Numbered from the stretch's first letter, positions 43,437 through 55,386 are shown. The stretch is 64,000 bases of DNA from Cymodocea nodosa (GCA_036874045.1 CM072339.1:8687501-8751500), one strand, 5' to 3'. Notes: generated by a model not told the origin, from the sequence alone. Translations and numbers: made by a program.

Positions 43437-43765
43437 AAGCTTATTCGAAGACTGTAAGAGAAAAAGAGAAAATGAAATTCTGGCATGATAGGAAAATTAT
43501 TTCAAAAAGCTTTGAAATAGGACAAGAAGTATATCTTTACATGGCTAGAATCCATAACCATCCAGGAAAATTAAGATCTAGATGGGCAGGACCTTACGTA
43601 GTTCGAAATATTTATCCTTATGGAGCTATTGAGATTGAAAATCCTAAAAATTAGAATATCTTTAAAGTAAATGGACAAAGACCTAGACCTATTCTGAAAA
43701 TACCAAAAAGCTCCTTTGGAATTGTAGAAGAAGTCAGAGTAGAGGACTACTCGAGCTTTACTTAA
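43437..43765 (+). pseudogene. Gypsy B1 integrase C-terminal domain
   Basis: The frame holding KMKFWHDRKI, FEIGQEVYLYMARIHNHPGKLRSRW and AGPYVV..IYPYGAIEIENP is the typical C-terminal part of Athila/Tat integrases. A stop at 43652-43654 precedes the terminal residues SSFGIVEEVRVEDYSSFT, and the ORF ends at TAA 43763-43765. The upstream piece of integrase was lost at the copia junction. Confidence 0.85.
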
Positions 43766-44344
43766 TAAGAAATCAGTTTTTATTTTATTTTCATATAAAA
43801 AAAAATCGTAGTAATTTTAAAAAGTTATAAAATATAAAAAATAGTTGCAATTCAACCGGTTGGATCCATCGGTATGACCGGAACATAAAAAAATCTATAT
43901 TAATTTTTAGTAAAAAATAAAAAAAACTTTTGGTTTTACCGAAACATAGTATCGATTCAAACAGAAAAAAGTCGATCTGACCAAAACATAATATCAGTTA
44001 AACCGGTAAAAAAAAAAAAACTATTATCTTAACTTTTTTTTTTATTATATCTGTTTGTACGGGGAGTCTGTTGAGTTACGCTTAACTCAACGAACTTACT
44101 CCGTTGAGTCTTGAGTTAGTTAACGAGCTTATTTTGTTGAGTTAACTGTAACTCAACGGAGTATTGTAACTAATTCCACGGATGAGAGAATGAGAGTTTT
44201 GTTTGGGAAATGACCCGATTACCCACCTAAACTTAGGGCTTATTTAGACTAAAACTTAGGGTTTTGGGGGCATTATCCAACAGATCAGTTAGAACTTAGA
44301 ACAGTAGATATCAGAGTGATTCTATGTTGTTGTGTAATTCCACG
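43766..44344 (+). other. Gypsy B1 spacer between pol and accessory ORF
   Basis: No gene is seen. It contains a degenerate repeat around ACCGAAACATAGTATCG(G/A)TT (43855-44020), poly(A) stretches, and two perfect stem-loops, GTTGAGTTA-cgct-TAACTCAAC at 44070-44091 and GTTGAGTTA-actg-TAACTCAAC at 44136-44157. The same order is found in B2 at 56086-56425. Confidence 0.65.
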
Positions 44345-45725
44345 ATGAGGAAGATGACACCCGAGTTCTGGGAAGATGTGGTTGACACATCACAATTTCT
44401 AAACGAGTCAGAGGAATGGCACACGCGGTAGAAAATTCAGAACACGATAAGAGAAAAAGAGTTACAGAAGGTAGAATCAGAACTCTTCAACATGAGAAAA
44501 TTTTTAGTTGATTTGGGTATACAAATACCCCAAATAGTAGTAACAAAAATCAAAGTAGCAATAGAAATTGCTTTAAGCAAAGAAAGAAAAATCAGGTGGA
44601 ATAATGAAGTAGCCCTAGTGCTAATGCAGGCAATGCCAGATTATGGTTCAAAAAGTGCATTGCTGGTCGTGCAAGGGGTGCAATAAGGCGACAGCAACAA
44701 GTAGAGGAAGAACAAGAGGAGCTGACTGTTGAAATACCTATTCCTAAGGAACAACAGCCAGGACCTTCAATTCCACCATTCAGGCCGTTGGCACGAATAG
44801 CAATGTTGGGGCCTTCAACTGAAGAGGAATTAAGAGAATTCCAAGGACTAGTTCAAGTTGGGAAAAACTAAGGAGAACCAAAAGATGTACAAGAAGAAGA
44901 AAAATAGGCTGAAATTAGTCTGCAGCCTATACAAGAAGAAGAAATAGAAATTAGGGCAGAAGCTGATTTGCCCATGACTCTATCCTAATCTACCATAGAA
45001 TCAGAAAGAACAGTGACAGTGCAGATTGGTAGTCGGGAGGAAGAAGAAAGAATAGAAACTGAACAAGAAGCTGAACAAAGCCATATAAAAGAAAATATGA
45101 CTTTGCAGATTCGACTGAATTTAATGAAACAATTCAAGATAGAGTGGAGAATTCTACTGGCTCACCACCACAAACAAAAGCAGAAGCAAATGTTCAGGAA
45201 TCTACAGAACATTTTCAGCAAGTTCAAGTTTAGCTTATGGAAGAGTAGGAAATCAAGAACTGTTTGGCTATCAATCGTAGTGTGCCATTATTAAATAGAC
45301 TGAAGCATTTAAATGGTAAAGCACACATGATAGCTAACATTTTGATTAAAAATGTCTACCAACGACAGGGCTATGACATTGAACTGAGTCAATTTGTCAA
45401 GTGGGCCACTTATGCAGTTGTGAATAGAATTCAAGTTAATTGGTGTCAAGTTTTCTTATCCAAAATGAAGTCTGCAAAGAAGAAATTATTTTATGGAGAT
45501 TTGATACCTATATTGATGGTAGACTGTATTAATTTCACGAAATGGACATCCAAAAGGATAAGATCAAGAACCATTGTAGTGAAAAAATACAAAAATTATG
45601 TTGCAACTGCTGAAGTATCTGTATCTTCTGGAGGCATTATTGAAGCTGTAGAGAGGATAGAACAATTAGAGCAGCAATTAGAAAAACTCTAGAAGGAAGT
45701 AGATGAACTTAGGAATAGAGGCTAA
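44345..45725 (+). pseudogene. Gypsy B1 accessory ORF
   Basis: An ORF after pol, opening with ATG at 44345 (RKMTPEFWEDVVDTSQF), with an acidic Glu-rich middle and a C-terminal part (45264-45692) reading LNGKAHMIANILIKNVYQR, ATYAVVNRIQVNWCQVFLS, KLFYGD and a short coiled coil, EQLEQQLEKL. That C-terminal part aligns by eye with the copia accessory ORF (20990-21240): IANIL, QR.G, NRIQ.NW, KLF.GD fall in register. Stops near 44429, 44684 and others and at least two frame changes inactivate it. No membrane segment is visible. Confidence 0.72.
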
Positions 45726-46019
45726 TTGTATAGTTTGTCTACTTATACTTGTATATATTTGTATGAAAAATATCTGATTTGATTGTACTGTAATTGATTC
45801 ATATGAATGAATATATGTTTTTCAGATATATTTTTCATGCGTGTTTAGAATGATGAAATGGATGAACTATATTGAATGTTATATAATTTGTGGAACATTA
45901 TGCATGAATGTTTAAAAAGATTTACAGTTTGCTGAATGACAGGATTAAATAATAGATGCTTGAAAATATCTACATGTTGTAAGGTAAAATGTAAATTCTG
46001 CATAACATGAAATGAATTG
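45726..46019 (+). other. Gypsy B1 3' untranslated region
   Basis: No gene is seen. It matches 56480-56760 in B2 (landmarks 'gaatgaatatatgtttttcag', 'gctgaatgacaggat', 'taaggtaaaatgtaaattct'). It ends where a copia LTR begins at 46020; no gypsy polypurine tract or LTR is reached. Confidence 0.6.
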
Positions 46020-46666
46020 TGTTGAGTATTTTGTTTTAATGATGTGTGCTGAATGAAAGTATTCATATTTGCTCAATTACTATTGCTTGTTAAAAGAAAT
46101 TAAAATCATCAATTAATACAAAAAAGCTTACTAACATAAATACTTGTCTGTATTGGATCTAAAGTTAATAACTAGTCATTTCGTTGCATTAATTTCTCAT
46201 TTAACTAAACGTTAAATTAACGTGTGTTTTTATTGAAAAACATGATATGTTTTAAAGTTATATCTTTTGTATCATGAACAGTGCACGTTTAGACAACTCG
46301 TTAAGTTAGAGTTTTGTTCGTATAGATGTCACGTGAGAACTCGTTAAGTTAGAGGCTTAAAAGTTAAAATAGGTCACGTGATAACTCGTTAAGTTAGTGA
46401 GTAAAAGAAGAGACAAACTCGTTAAGTTAGTGTTATACACGTGGTGAAATTATAAGTTACAAATGTTGTATTGTAACACGTGAGGTGCACATGTCTAACT
46501 TGTTAAGTTAACATAACTAAACGCATTGAGTTGCTATATTGAACACTAAGGCAACGTGTTAGGTTAGCGTTATAAACTTAAGTTGTTATTTTTGCACGTG
46601 GTAAAGTTCTTATTACAAAAACATTTGTTTATTACTGAATCGGTGAGTTAAAGTTTTTTTGGAGAC
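46020..46666 (+). repeat. Copia A LTR, first 647 bp, cut by A6
   Basis: It starts TGTTGAGTATTTTG and matches family A up to 'ttttttggagac', where the inverse LTR of A6 starts. GAGAC (46662-46666) would be the left target repeat of A6. The remainder of this LTR is not found intact in the window. Confidence 0.82.
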
Positions 46667-47074
46667 TGTAGGATCGTATGGCTACACAAGAGGGGGGTGA
46701 ATTGTGTATTTTTAATATTTTCTGAAATATAATTGAAACTTTAAAACTCAAAAACAAGTCGAGATATTGTTTTCATAAAATCATTTTTATTCAATGTTTC
46801 AATTACAATATACAATTCAATTCTCCTCATGAATTGTAGATGCAATTATATTTCGATACTATGTTTCATCTATACAATTTCATAACTACAAATAGAGAAA
46901 ACTAATTTGCGAAATTTAAAACATTTCTCCCTGTTTGAGATCTTTCTTCTTCTTCTTCTTCTTTCTTCTTCAGTAATTCTTCAATGATGAATATCTTGTC
47001 TTTTTATGCTTCACCGAATTTGCTTTCTTTTGATACTTCAAATCTTCAGTGACAAAAATCTTACCTTTTTTTGT
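46667..47074 (-). repeat. A6 3' LTR, terminal part
   Basis: This is the inverse of the R/U5 end of the family A LTR, from TGTAGG to the 'caaaaatcttacctttt' stretch. There it joins the accessory-ORF 3' region directly, so the polypurine tract and U3 are deleted. Confidence 0.82.
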
Positions 47075-47423
47075 GTAAATTTTACCTCTCAGAACTAAAA
47101 CATCTCAAATGTCAATAATTATATAAGTATCAGTTTTCTAATTATCATCTGTCAGATTATAATAACCATTAAATAGCATCTCCTTTTATAATATATATAT
47201 GCAATTAAGATCATAATCATCTTTTTATAATATTTCTCCCCCTTTTTGTCATTAATCAAAAAGATAATTACAGAGAATATATATACATATATAAGAGAAT
47301 TACAACAATGATTTCTGTAAACAAGAGTAATAATTGAACACATTTATAGAAAAATGTATTGTTCAATGAATCAAACAAGTAATACAAACATTACAATTTG
47401 TATTCAGAAACAAACAAAAACAG
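47075..47423 (-). other. A6 3' region after the accessory ORF
   Basis: No gene is seen. It is the inverse of 21497-21880 in A1, including the purine tract read here as ctccccctttttgtc near 47236. The ORF at 47152-47343 is A/T-rich noise. Confidence 0.65.
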
Positions 47424-49685
47424 TTATCGACCCCTCCTAAGTATATCACTTATAGCATTACATATTTTATCTCCTAGATGCCTAATATCATTTCTGATGT
47501 CGTTAAACACTACATCTAAGTCAGGAGGTAGCTGGGTTTGCTGTTCTTCTTGAACTGAATAACTTTGTTGTTGTTGTATATGGTCTATATCAAGTTGTTG
47601 TTGTTGTCGTTGAGGTTTATGCATGGCCTGGAATTTTTACAAATCTTTGACACTAAATGCTCTCATGTCGTTAGCTTCAGAGGGCTAGTCGAATAAAGTC
47701 AATTGGCTTGCAAGGATTCTACATACAGCATCACCATAAAATAACTTTGAACTCATATGCTGTAGTTGAGACATAAATACATCAAATCAATTTATTTGAA
47801 TTCTATTCAGCAAGCCATAACTTGCATATAAACAGCTTCTGCTGACTTCCAAATTGTGTCCAACTCTCTGAAATAAATTTGCATGCAATATATTTGCAAT
47901 AAACATTGCCTCTGCATTCAGATTTTCCATTAATCTCATTTCAAAATATACATCTGGAATTTTTGATAAAGACTGAATGTTCCATTCAAGTTGTCTAATC
48001 ATGTCAAATCTGTTGGTAACAACAACACCTTCATTCTTTAATCCTAAAACTTCAAAAATTAACTCAGGAGACAATATAAACTCCTGTTCATTTATTTGAG
48101 TTTTCAGAAAATTTCTATTCTTGACTAGATTGCTATAAAAAGCTGCAATAAGCTCTCTGTATTGCTTCCATTTTGTTCCTACAGGCAAGAATTTAATGAG
48201 GCCTTGAAACTCAAACAGATCTCTTATTTCCATCAAATTTCTGAATTTTATTGGACGAGCATGCAGAATCTGACATGTAATCAGATTATTGTATTTCTAC
48301 AATGCTTCTTCAGATCTAAAGTGAATTGCATTACCTTGAATTTTTAATATTGTATACAAAGAAGGTGACACCTAAAGCCGTGATTCAGAGTTTAATTCAT
48401 CTTCAGGAACCTCTTCTTCAAAATGAATGTCATGTTGTTCCTCTTCCAAAATATTATCTTGAAGCTGCTCAGGTAAGCTTGATTCTTCAGCTTCAACAGT
48501 GTTAGGAACATTGTCAATATGCTCAACATTCATCTGTTTAGTCTCTATAGAATGTTCAGAGTTCAATTTTTACACAAATTCTACAGCCGGTGTATTTGTC
48601 TGTAATTGTTCATTTTGTTCAACAGATAATCCTATTGATTCATGCTGTGTATTCTCAGACTCTACTTCTATAGATTCTGTAGAAGGCTGGTTAACTTTTA
48701 GCTCTTTTGGAGTCTTAACATTTTCAATATCTGCTACTCTAGACAATTCAGCCTGTGAACTAGTTACTACTTCAACATTGTCAATTATATCTGCAATAAC
48801 TTGTTCAATGTCAGGTGTCTGATGCTCTGAATTGTAAATTTCTGCATCATCAGGACTTGTACTAATAGAAAAACGTGGGCTCATATTTGACTTGTATTTC
48901 TTCTCAAGCTTTCTAGCAAGGGAAAATAAAGTCTCATTATCTTCATCAGTTTCAATGTGTTCGAAACTGATGAGTTTATCAGATGCACAATAAGGTACAA
49001 TGTCTAGACATACATTGTCCTTTGGAAATAAATTTTCGTCTGATTTCCCTTTTTCAATAGACTTTGTTTCCTTAGACATAATTTTTCTGACTTTCCTTCT
49101 TATATAACATTTCTATTTCTCCTTTTCAAGTATTGTTGTTTTCTTTTCAAATTGCTCCATAAAAGCTTTCTGCTTTAATTCTTCTAAGGCACTTTCTTTT
49201 GCAACGGCCTTTCGAAGACTGTCAACTTTTGTTTTGTCTACAGCAATATCTGATTCTACTTGTTTTGAATATAAAGGAGTAGTGATAGTTGATTCATGCT
49301 CTTCCTCAAATGCATGTAATCTTATACCGTTTATAGGAGTTTAAGGAGTTCTATTTGATGAACCTACACCTTTTTCCAAATATTTTGCATACTGTTCCAA
49401 AAATGCAATCTCAGCACATTTCATTCTGTATTCTCTATCAAATTTACTACGAATACCCATGTATGTAATACTAGCATCAGTATTTTGGAGTTCTTGTCTA
49501 ACTTCATTTAGTATACCTTTAGGAAAGAAATATTTACTATAAATTTTTGCTAACCTTTTGTCCACTCGAAATATTTTCTTGAACCAAGTACGTGGAACTT
49601 CATCATTCTCTATTTCTTTTCCTTTTCCATCTCCTCTACTTTTGCCTTTTCCTCTGCCACGACCTTTGTAGAACTTGGAGACCAT
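47424..49685 (-). pseudogene. Copia A6 accessory ORF, one frame throughout
   Basis: This is the better-preserved homologue of 19234-21496. From ATG 49685 (VSKFYKGRGRGKGKSRGDGKGK) to the end (IRHLGDKICNAISDILRRGR) all segments lie in one reading frame, about 753 codons, broken only by stops (49341, one or more up to 49080, 48570, 48372, 47787 and two further on). Order: basic Gly-Arg-Lys N-terminus, a charged segment, an acidic coiled-coil-like middle, the conserved domain (LFEFQGLIKFLPVGTKWKQY, FIANILHANLFQRVGH, YGLLNRIQIN) and a Gln-rich stretch (QRQQQQLDIDHIQQQQ). No signal peptide or transmembrane helix is seen. Function unknown; an RNA- or chromatin-associated protein is only a guess from composition. 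Confidence 0.75.
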
Positions 49686-51260
49686 CGTCGCAGGTTGTAA
49701 CAGCAACAAGCAGGAAAGATTTTCTTGACAAAGTTTACAAATAACCAAAGTGCCCGTGTAATAAGTGTTTAAATAGGGTTTTTAGGCATATAACTTAACG
49801 TGAAGAGAAGTCGGGTTTAGAAATAAAATAAATATTGAATAAAGTTTATTTAGTCAAGGTACCTGAAATATTCAAGTATAACTCGTTAACTAACCTAACG
49901 AGTAAAACGTTGTCTAAAGGCATTTTTACACGTTACCTTATCTAACATAATGTCTAGATAGTATACGAAACAATTTTCGGATTCTTCCAACTGAAACGTT
50001 CTAAAAACAACACACATGCTAAACTTAACATTATCTTGAGAACATTGTAAACTATTTGAATATTTTGTCTTTTGAATCTAAAATAGTTTATTTGTCTTTT
50101 TAAATTATTTCATCAATATTTTAAGAGGACATTAATTCAGATTAACTAAGATTTGTATTCTAAATTACAATAATCTGTTTTCAACATTGTTAATCCTCCC
50201 CCTACAAATATACTTCAAATATATTCAATCAACATACAAAATATACTTGTAGTAACAATAGATGTAAAGTATAACTATACTTTTAAATTTTCTTTTCAGA
50301 GACATCCGTTATCCTGACATCATCAAAAATGATTTCCAGAATCAATTCCTACTGTATATGAATCAAAACACAACTTTGAACTCAATGTGATTAATTCAAG
50401 GAGAATAAAAGAATGTATCTCAAATAAACGTTTTCAAAAGTACTAATGTTCATTCAATAAATCAGTAGTCATATTGGTAGAAACTATATGCGATTCAAAA
50501 ATATCTGTAATTAATGAAACAACTTTTTCTTTCCAAAACAGTAAATATTGATAATTTTCTTTAAAAGTTAGTTTAAAAAGCTTGAATCATACAAGAGCTT
50601 TCTAATGTACCCGTGTAATGAGCTTTCAATCAACAATCTCAAATCTGATCAGGACCTTAGGTTGCCAGATTTAAAGAATCCTTTTTTAGGACAACAATCC
50701 TTACATACCTATCTGCTCAAGTACAAAAGGCTCGTGATCAAACTGATCAATAAACTCTCAAAGATTTTTACTTTGTAAGCACTTTCCATTTTAAACACAT
50801 TATATATGTATTCCATTAATACAGATGCAATAAAACACAGATCTCATACAATTTTTACTTCTATGATTGTACTGAGAATATGAATCAGTTTCAATAGGCT
50901 TATACTTTTGATTAACAGTTTAAGATGAGTTACATATAACTTATTCTACAAGTTTAATCAATTAAGTCAAATTTATGCATGATCATATGCATTTTCCTTG
51001 ATTCAAACAAAACATTTAATCAAAATTTCAGAATGTCAGAAGTATTTAATGTTTTTCATTTACATTTCCACTTAAAATCGTAAAAACCATTAAAATTGAT
51101 AAACTACTTAAAATCAATAAGATACTACTATGATTTTACAATAAATACATAGTATCTTAAGCAGCAGTTTAGATATTACTTTAGATATTTATAATAAGTA
51201 TATAATATCTATGAGGTGAACAACATCATCAATAATATTTATCTTTTTATGTGTAGTTTA
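49686..51260 (-). other. A6 spacer between pol and accessory ORF
   Basis: No gene is seen. It is an uninterrupted version of the spacer split in A1. Its middle (about 50160-51000) is the inverse of the Gypsy-F tail, with the purine tract as 'cctccccctac' near 50197. The undisturbed 'tatctgctcaagtacaaaag' near 50711 is the site hit by a solo LTR in A1. Confidence 0.7.
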
Positions 51261-51319
51261 GCCTACAAATACCTAGATTTAATCTAATGTTGCAGAATGT
51301 ATTTCCGTCTAGAGGGATC

Positions 51320-51400
51320 ATTAGCTAAATTAGCTAAATTACCTGTGTAATTATCAACAATCCTAGATCTGATCAACATTACCCGTGTAATTAGCTAAAT
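51320..51400. other. Templated filler DNA at a deletion junction
   Basis: Between the end of pol and the RNase H fragment lies a scrambled stretch. 'ttagctaaat' is repeated, and 'acc(t/c)gtgtaatta' occurs twice, around a 'tcaacaatcc.agatctgatca' stretch. The source appears to be 50609-50655 (acccgtgtaatgagctttcaa, tcaacaatctcaaatctgatca) about 700 bp away. Confidence 0.65.
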
Positions 51401-51974
51401 TTTTAGTTCCTTGTATATATCTAAATATTCTTTTAACTGCAATTAAGTGTGATTCTTTAGGATTAAATTGAAATCTTGCACAAACACACACAGCAAACAT
51501 AATATCAAGTCTACTAGTAGTCAAATAAAGTAAAGAACTAATCATACTTCTATATTTTCTTTGATCTATAGATTTTCCTATGTCATCAATATCTAACTTT
51601 AAAGTAGTACTCATAGGAGTTCCTCGAATCCTTGTATCATTAAAATTAAATTTCTTAAGCATTTCATCTGTATTTTTATTAATTATTTTGCATACATTAT
51701 CTTCAAACACTACATAATATCCATTTTCAATTAGTTTTATGACACTCAGCAAATTAAATCCTAGGTTTTCTACATATAGTACATTCGAAATAACACAAGT
51801 AGGAGTTATTTGAACATTGCCCATACCTATGATTTTATCTTTGCTTTTGTTTCCAAATGTTACACTTCCTTTCATGGTATTTGTAAAATTTTGTAATTGA
51901 CTTTTCTGTCCGGTCATGTGACTTGACGCTCCACTATCCAAGATCCATTTTGATGTTGTTTCCTCCTGCAACAC
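51363..51974 (-). pseudogene. Copia A6 protease fused in frame to late reverse transcriptase
   Basis: The protease start WILDSGASSHMTGQ and GSVTFGNKSKDK reads on to VCKIINKNTDE and then directly to MLKKFNFNDTR..PMSTTLKLD, part of RT just before RNase H. The junction (near 51665) falls in the shared GATGAAAT of the two regions, so about 2 kb (integrase and most of RT) was lost between 8 bp repeats. The result is an open 203-codon frame ending in filler DNA (NLANYTGNVDQI). No activity is expected. Confidence 0.85.
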
Positions 51975-52314
51975 AAATTAAGAAAAACTTTTTCTTGGTA
52001 CCCAATGTTGTTGAGGACCAAGTTCATTAAACGCATATTTCTTCTTTTTGTTTAAAAATAGTTTAACATTATCATTTATCAGATGTTAATTTATTTTGGT
52101 CATGCTTATACATTTCAGTAAGTTCATACCAAGATTTTGTACTTGTATTAACATTTTCTATACATACACAATCTTTTTCTACACAAGAATTTTTAGTTTT
52201 ATCACATGCAGAATGAGTAATTGGTCTAATACCAGTGTATAGAATTACATGCTCAGGTTTCTGAATTTTCAGTTTACTACAATTGTCTGAAATTTTAGAA
52301 ACATTAGAAACTGA
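51975..52314 (-). other. A6 remnant of the gag-to-protease linker
   Basis: Reading leftwards, pieces matching 42100-42200, 42300-42380 and 42540-42600 of A5 appear, with gaps between them. It ends at 52314 in the inverse of 'tcagtttctaatgtttct'. No intact frame. Confidence 0.65.
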
Positions 52315-53822
52315 ACATTCAAATATTTCAAATAGTAACCATTAAAATCTTTAAGTATCTAGAACGAATCAATTTCAGTAAATAATAAAACTATTTTCTA
52401 TTTTCTATTTTCTGAATCAAACAAACATAAAACATTCACAATACTAACAATTATAACATTAATCACAATACAAAACAAACAATACAACATTCTAATACTA
52501 AATGTAAACATAGATAAGTTGTTGTTTTTGGTATTTTTGTTTTGATATATTCTTGAAGATGAATGAAGGTGCAATGTAAAAATCTCTATTGATAGTAAAA
52601 ACTTCTATCACTACATGCGACACGATTACACCACTGAAAACTTAATCACTTACAATCATGCCTCCTCTCCCTATAGAATCGCGAATCCAAAATTGTAAGA
52701 TAATCTCCTCTTCAGCATACTGGCATCAACCAGAAACCAAGGCTAGAAGCTTTACGATTTCCTGAGATATGAGTCGGTGCTTGGTGAAAATGGCTTCCCT
52801 TCCTACGACGCGATCACTCCTCCTCACAGTGGTTGTCAGTCACCGTGTTTGGCTCAGAATCGACCTGACATCAAGAAAGTATCCTCACAGACCTCCGATG
52901 GTTGGTGATTTTGGTGGTGGTGTGGAGCTTTAGGGAACTTCTAACGCTACCTGCAATTAGCACGATTCTCCACCTCTACACACACACTTTTTCTTTGTCT
53001 TTTATATTTCTTTCTGTAGTAACTACTTATACTTAAATGATCGGTAGGATTTTCCTCATTCATATCAACGATGGTGATTTCTTCTTCATTCCACGAGTGA
53101 ATTCCTACGTGATACGTGCAATCGTGGTTTTCCTTCGAAGTTCCTGTTTTTGCAACTGCTATAGTGGCATATTCGAAAATAAACGATCTATGGAGTTACA
53201 GATAACTCAATGGACTTACTTCATTGATTTAACTATAAAACACGTGCAATAAAGAAATAACTTATAAGCTACTAACACAACGTGTTACCTTAGTGTATAT
53301 TCAAGTAACTCAACGAGCATAGTTATGCTAACTTAACGAGTTATATATGTGCAACTCACATGACATAATAAAGTATTTAAATTCAACACATGCATAATTC
53401 TAACCTAACGAGTTTAGATATTTCGAATACTTACAAATCTAACTATCCGATGCTTAGATGCATTTCAGATAGTTAGCAAATAACTTACCGAAAATCTATT
53501 TAAATCATGCATTCAAGTTTCAGCACATGTATTCCAAGAAATAATAAAATATTCATTTAAAACATAACTGTCCGATACATTAAACATAACTCTCCAAAAT
53601 AACAAAAAATTCAGATACTTAAGAATTAAAAACCTGTAATTCACTAATAGTTCAGAAATGTACTTAATTAATGCTAATTCCTGGAAATTATGCAAATTCT
53701 TTCATTAAAGCATATAACAATGCAATTATAACATAATGTCTTAATTCTCATATGATAAGCTAAATATTATGCAATTAACCATCATTTAACCCTTAATATT
53801 ATGCACTTTTTCATTCTAAACA
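52315..53822 (-). repeat. Gypsy LTR (Gypsy-F-related), reverse, 3'-truncated
   Basis: On the minus strand it starts TGTTTAGAATGAAAAAGTGC at 53822 and follows the Gypsy-F LTR for about 1.5 kb. It is cut near the 'aatggttactatttgaa' stretch, with the last ~270 bp absent. It is closest to the fragment 23537-24663. Right flank is the copia 3' region (53823). Confidence 0.82.
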
Positions 53823-55386
53823 TTTAGCTGTAAATATATCTCTTGATTTATATACTGTGTAATCATCTTTTTGATTAATGACAAAAAAGGGGAGAGATGT
53901 TATAAATTCAAAAGAAGAAGATGATTGTGATTTTAATTGCATATATTATAAAGGTAGATGATATTTAAGTGGTTATTGTAATCTGACAAATGATAATGTA
54001 ATCTGAAAGATAATTATATGGTTATTAAAATCATATACTAAGTTAAATAACTAGTCATTTCATTGCATTAATTTCTCATTCAACTAAACGTTAAGTTAAC
54101 ATATTTTTTTATTAAAAAGCATGATATGTTTTAAAGTTATATTTTCTATATCATGAATAGTGCACGTTTAGACAACTCGTTAAGTTAGAGTTTTATTCAT
54201 ATATAGGTCACGTGAAAACTCGTTAAGTTAGAGGCTTAAAGGTTAAAATAGGTCACATGAGAACTCATTAAGTTAGAGGCTTAAAGGTTAAAATAGGTCA
54301 CGTGAGACTTGTTAAGTTAGTGAGTAAAAGAAGAGACGAACTCGTTAAGTTAGTGGTGTACACGTGGTGAAATTAAAGGTTACGAATGTTATAGTGTATC
54401 ATGTGAGTTGTACATGTTTAACTCGTTAAGTTAACATAACTACACATGTTGAGTTGCTATATTGAATACTAAGGCAACGCATTAGGTTATCGTTATAAAC
54501 TTAAGTTGTTATTTTTACACGTGGTAAAATTCTTATTATAAAAATATTTGTTTATTACTAGTTCATTGAGTTATCTGTAACACAACGGAGTTGGTTCGTT
54601 GAGTTAGCGTAACACCACAAACTTAGTTCATTGAGTTAGTTATAGTACTTGTCACGTGAGTTCGCACATGAGGAACTCGTTAAGTTAGAAACGTTAAGTT
54701 ATATATCTACTTGTTTTACTCATTTAGTTAATATTAAAGTAACAACTTGTTATTGCATTTCATGAAAAATTTTGGACGAGAAAGTTTATTTTGCAGGAAA
54801 TTTTTCAGAGATCTAGGATTGATGAATAAAGTAAATTCGAAAAGAAAATGTAGGTCAGAACGTGTGTATTTCGATGAAGGAAAAACAAAAGACGTGAAGA
54901 GTGGAAAACTAATAGTGATTAAACGTGGAGGATATGCATGAAGTGAATATACAGTATAAAAGGCATAGAATTCTCATTGATCAATTATCCCTATACACCA
55001 AATGAAATATCTTTTTAGGGATCAAAAATACCACTTCAGGGAAAAGTTCTCAAGTAGAAGAAAATTCAGTGAAGCAGAAAAAGGTAAGATTTATGTCACT
55101 GAAGATCTGAAGTATCAGGAGAAAGCAAATTCGGTGAAGTAGAGAAAGATAAGATATTCATCACTGAAGAATTGTTGAAGAAGAAAAAGAAGAAGATGAT
55201 GAAAGATCTTAAACAAGGAGAAACGTTTTAAATTCCACACATTAGTTTTCTCTATTTGTAGTTATGAAATTGTATAGATAAAACATGGTATCGATATACA
55301 ATTGCATCTACAATTTCTGAGGAGAATTGAATTGTACTTTGTAATTGAAACATTGAATAAAAATGATTTTATGAAAGTAGTGTCTT
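53823..55386 (+). mobile_element. Copia A7 3' end: 3' region fused to a 5'- and 3'-truncated LTR
   Basis: 53823-54032 matches A1 21610-21820 (3' region, with 'gacaaaaaaggggagag' near 53880). It then jumps into an LTR about 170 bp past its start (54033-55386), so purine tract and LTR start are deleted. TATA box 54955-54963; one 42 bp unit. The LTR stops near 'gtgtctt', where gypsy RT begins. CACGTG boxes and AACTCGTTAAGTTAG repeats are retained, one block in duplicate (54210-54310). Confidence 0.8.

Larger units (their letters stand above)
34564..46019 (+). mobile_element. Gypsy B1 (Athila/Tat-like), interrupted
   Basis: Forward gypsy element: pol from the protease/RT linker to the integrase core (34564-37119), then two copia LTRs and A5 (37120-43436), then the integrase tail (43437-43765), spacer, accessory ORF (44345-45725) and 3' region. 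The last ~150 codons of the integrase middle are missing at the copia junction. Its gag and LTRs are not visible. B2 at 55387-56800 is a second, more deleted copy. Confidence 0.8.
46667..52314 (-). mobile_element. Copia element A6 (reverse), accessory ORF side plus collapsed pol
   Basis: In sense order from the right: linker remnants (52314-51975), a protease-RT fusion (51974-51401), filler (51400-51320), pol end (51319-51261), spacer, accessory ORF (49685-47424), 3' region, then the last ~400 bp of the 3' LTR (47074-46667). Gag and 5' LTR are absent, as are the purine tract and the first ~1.2 kb of the 3' LTR. It has at least four separate deletions. Confidence 0.82.
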
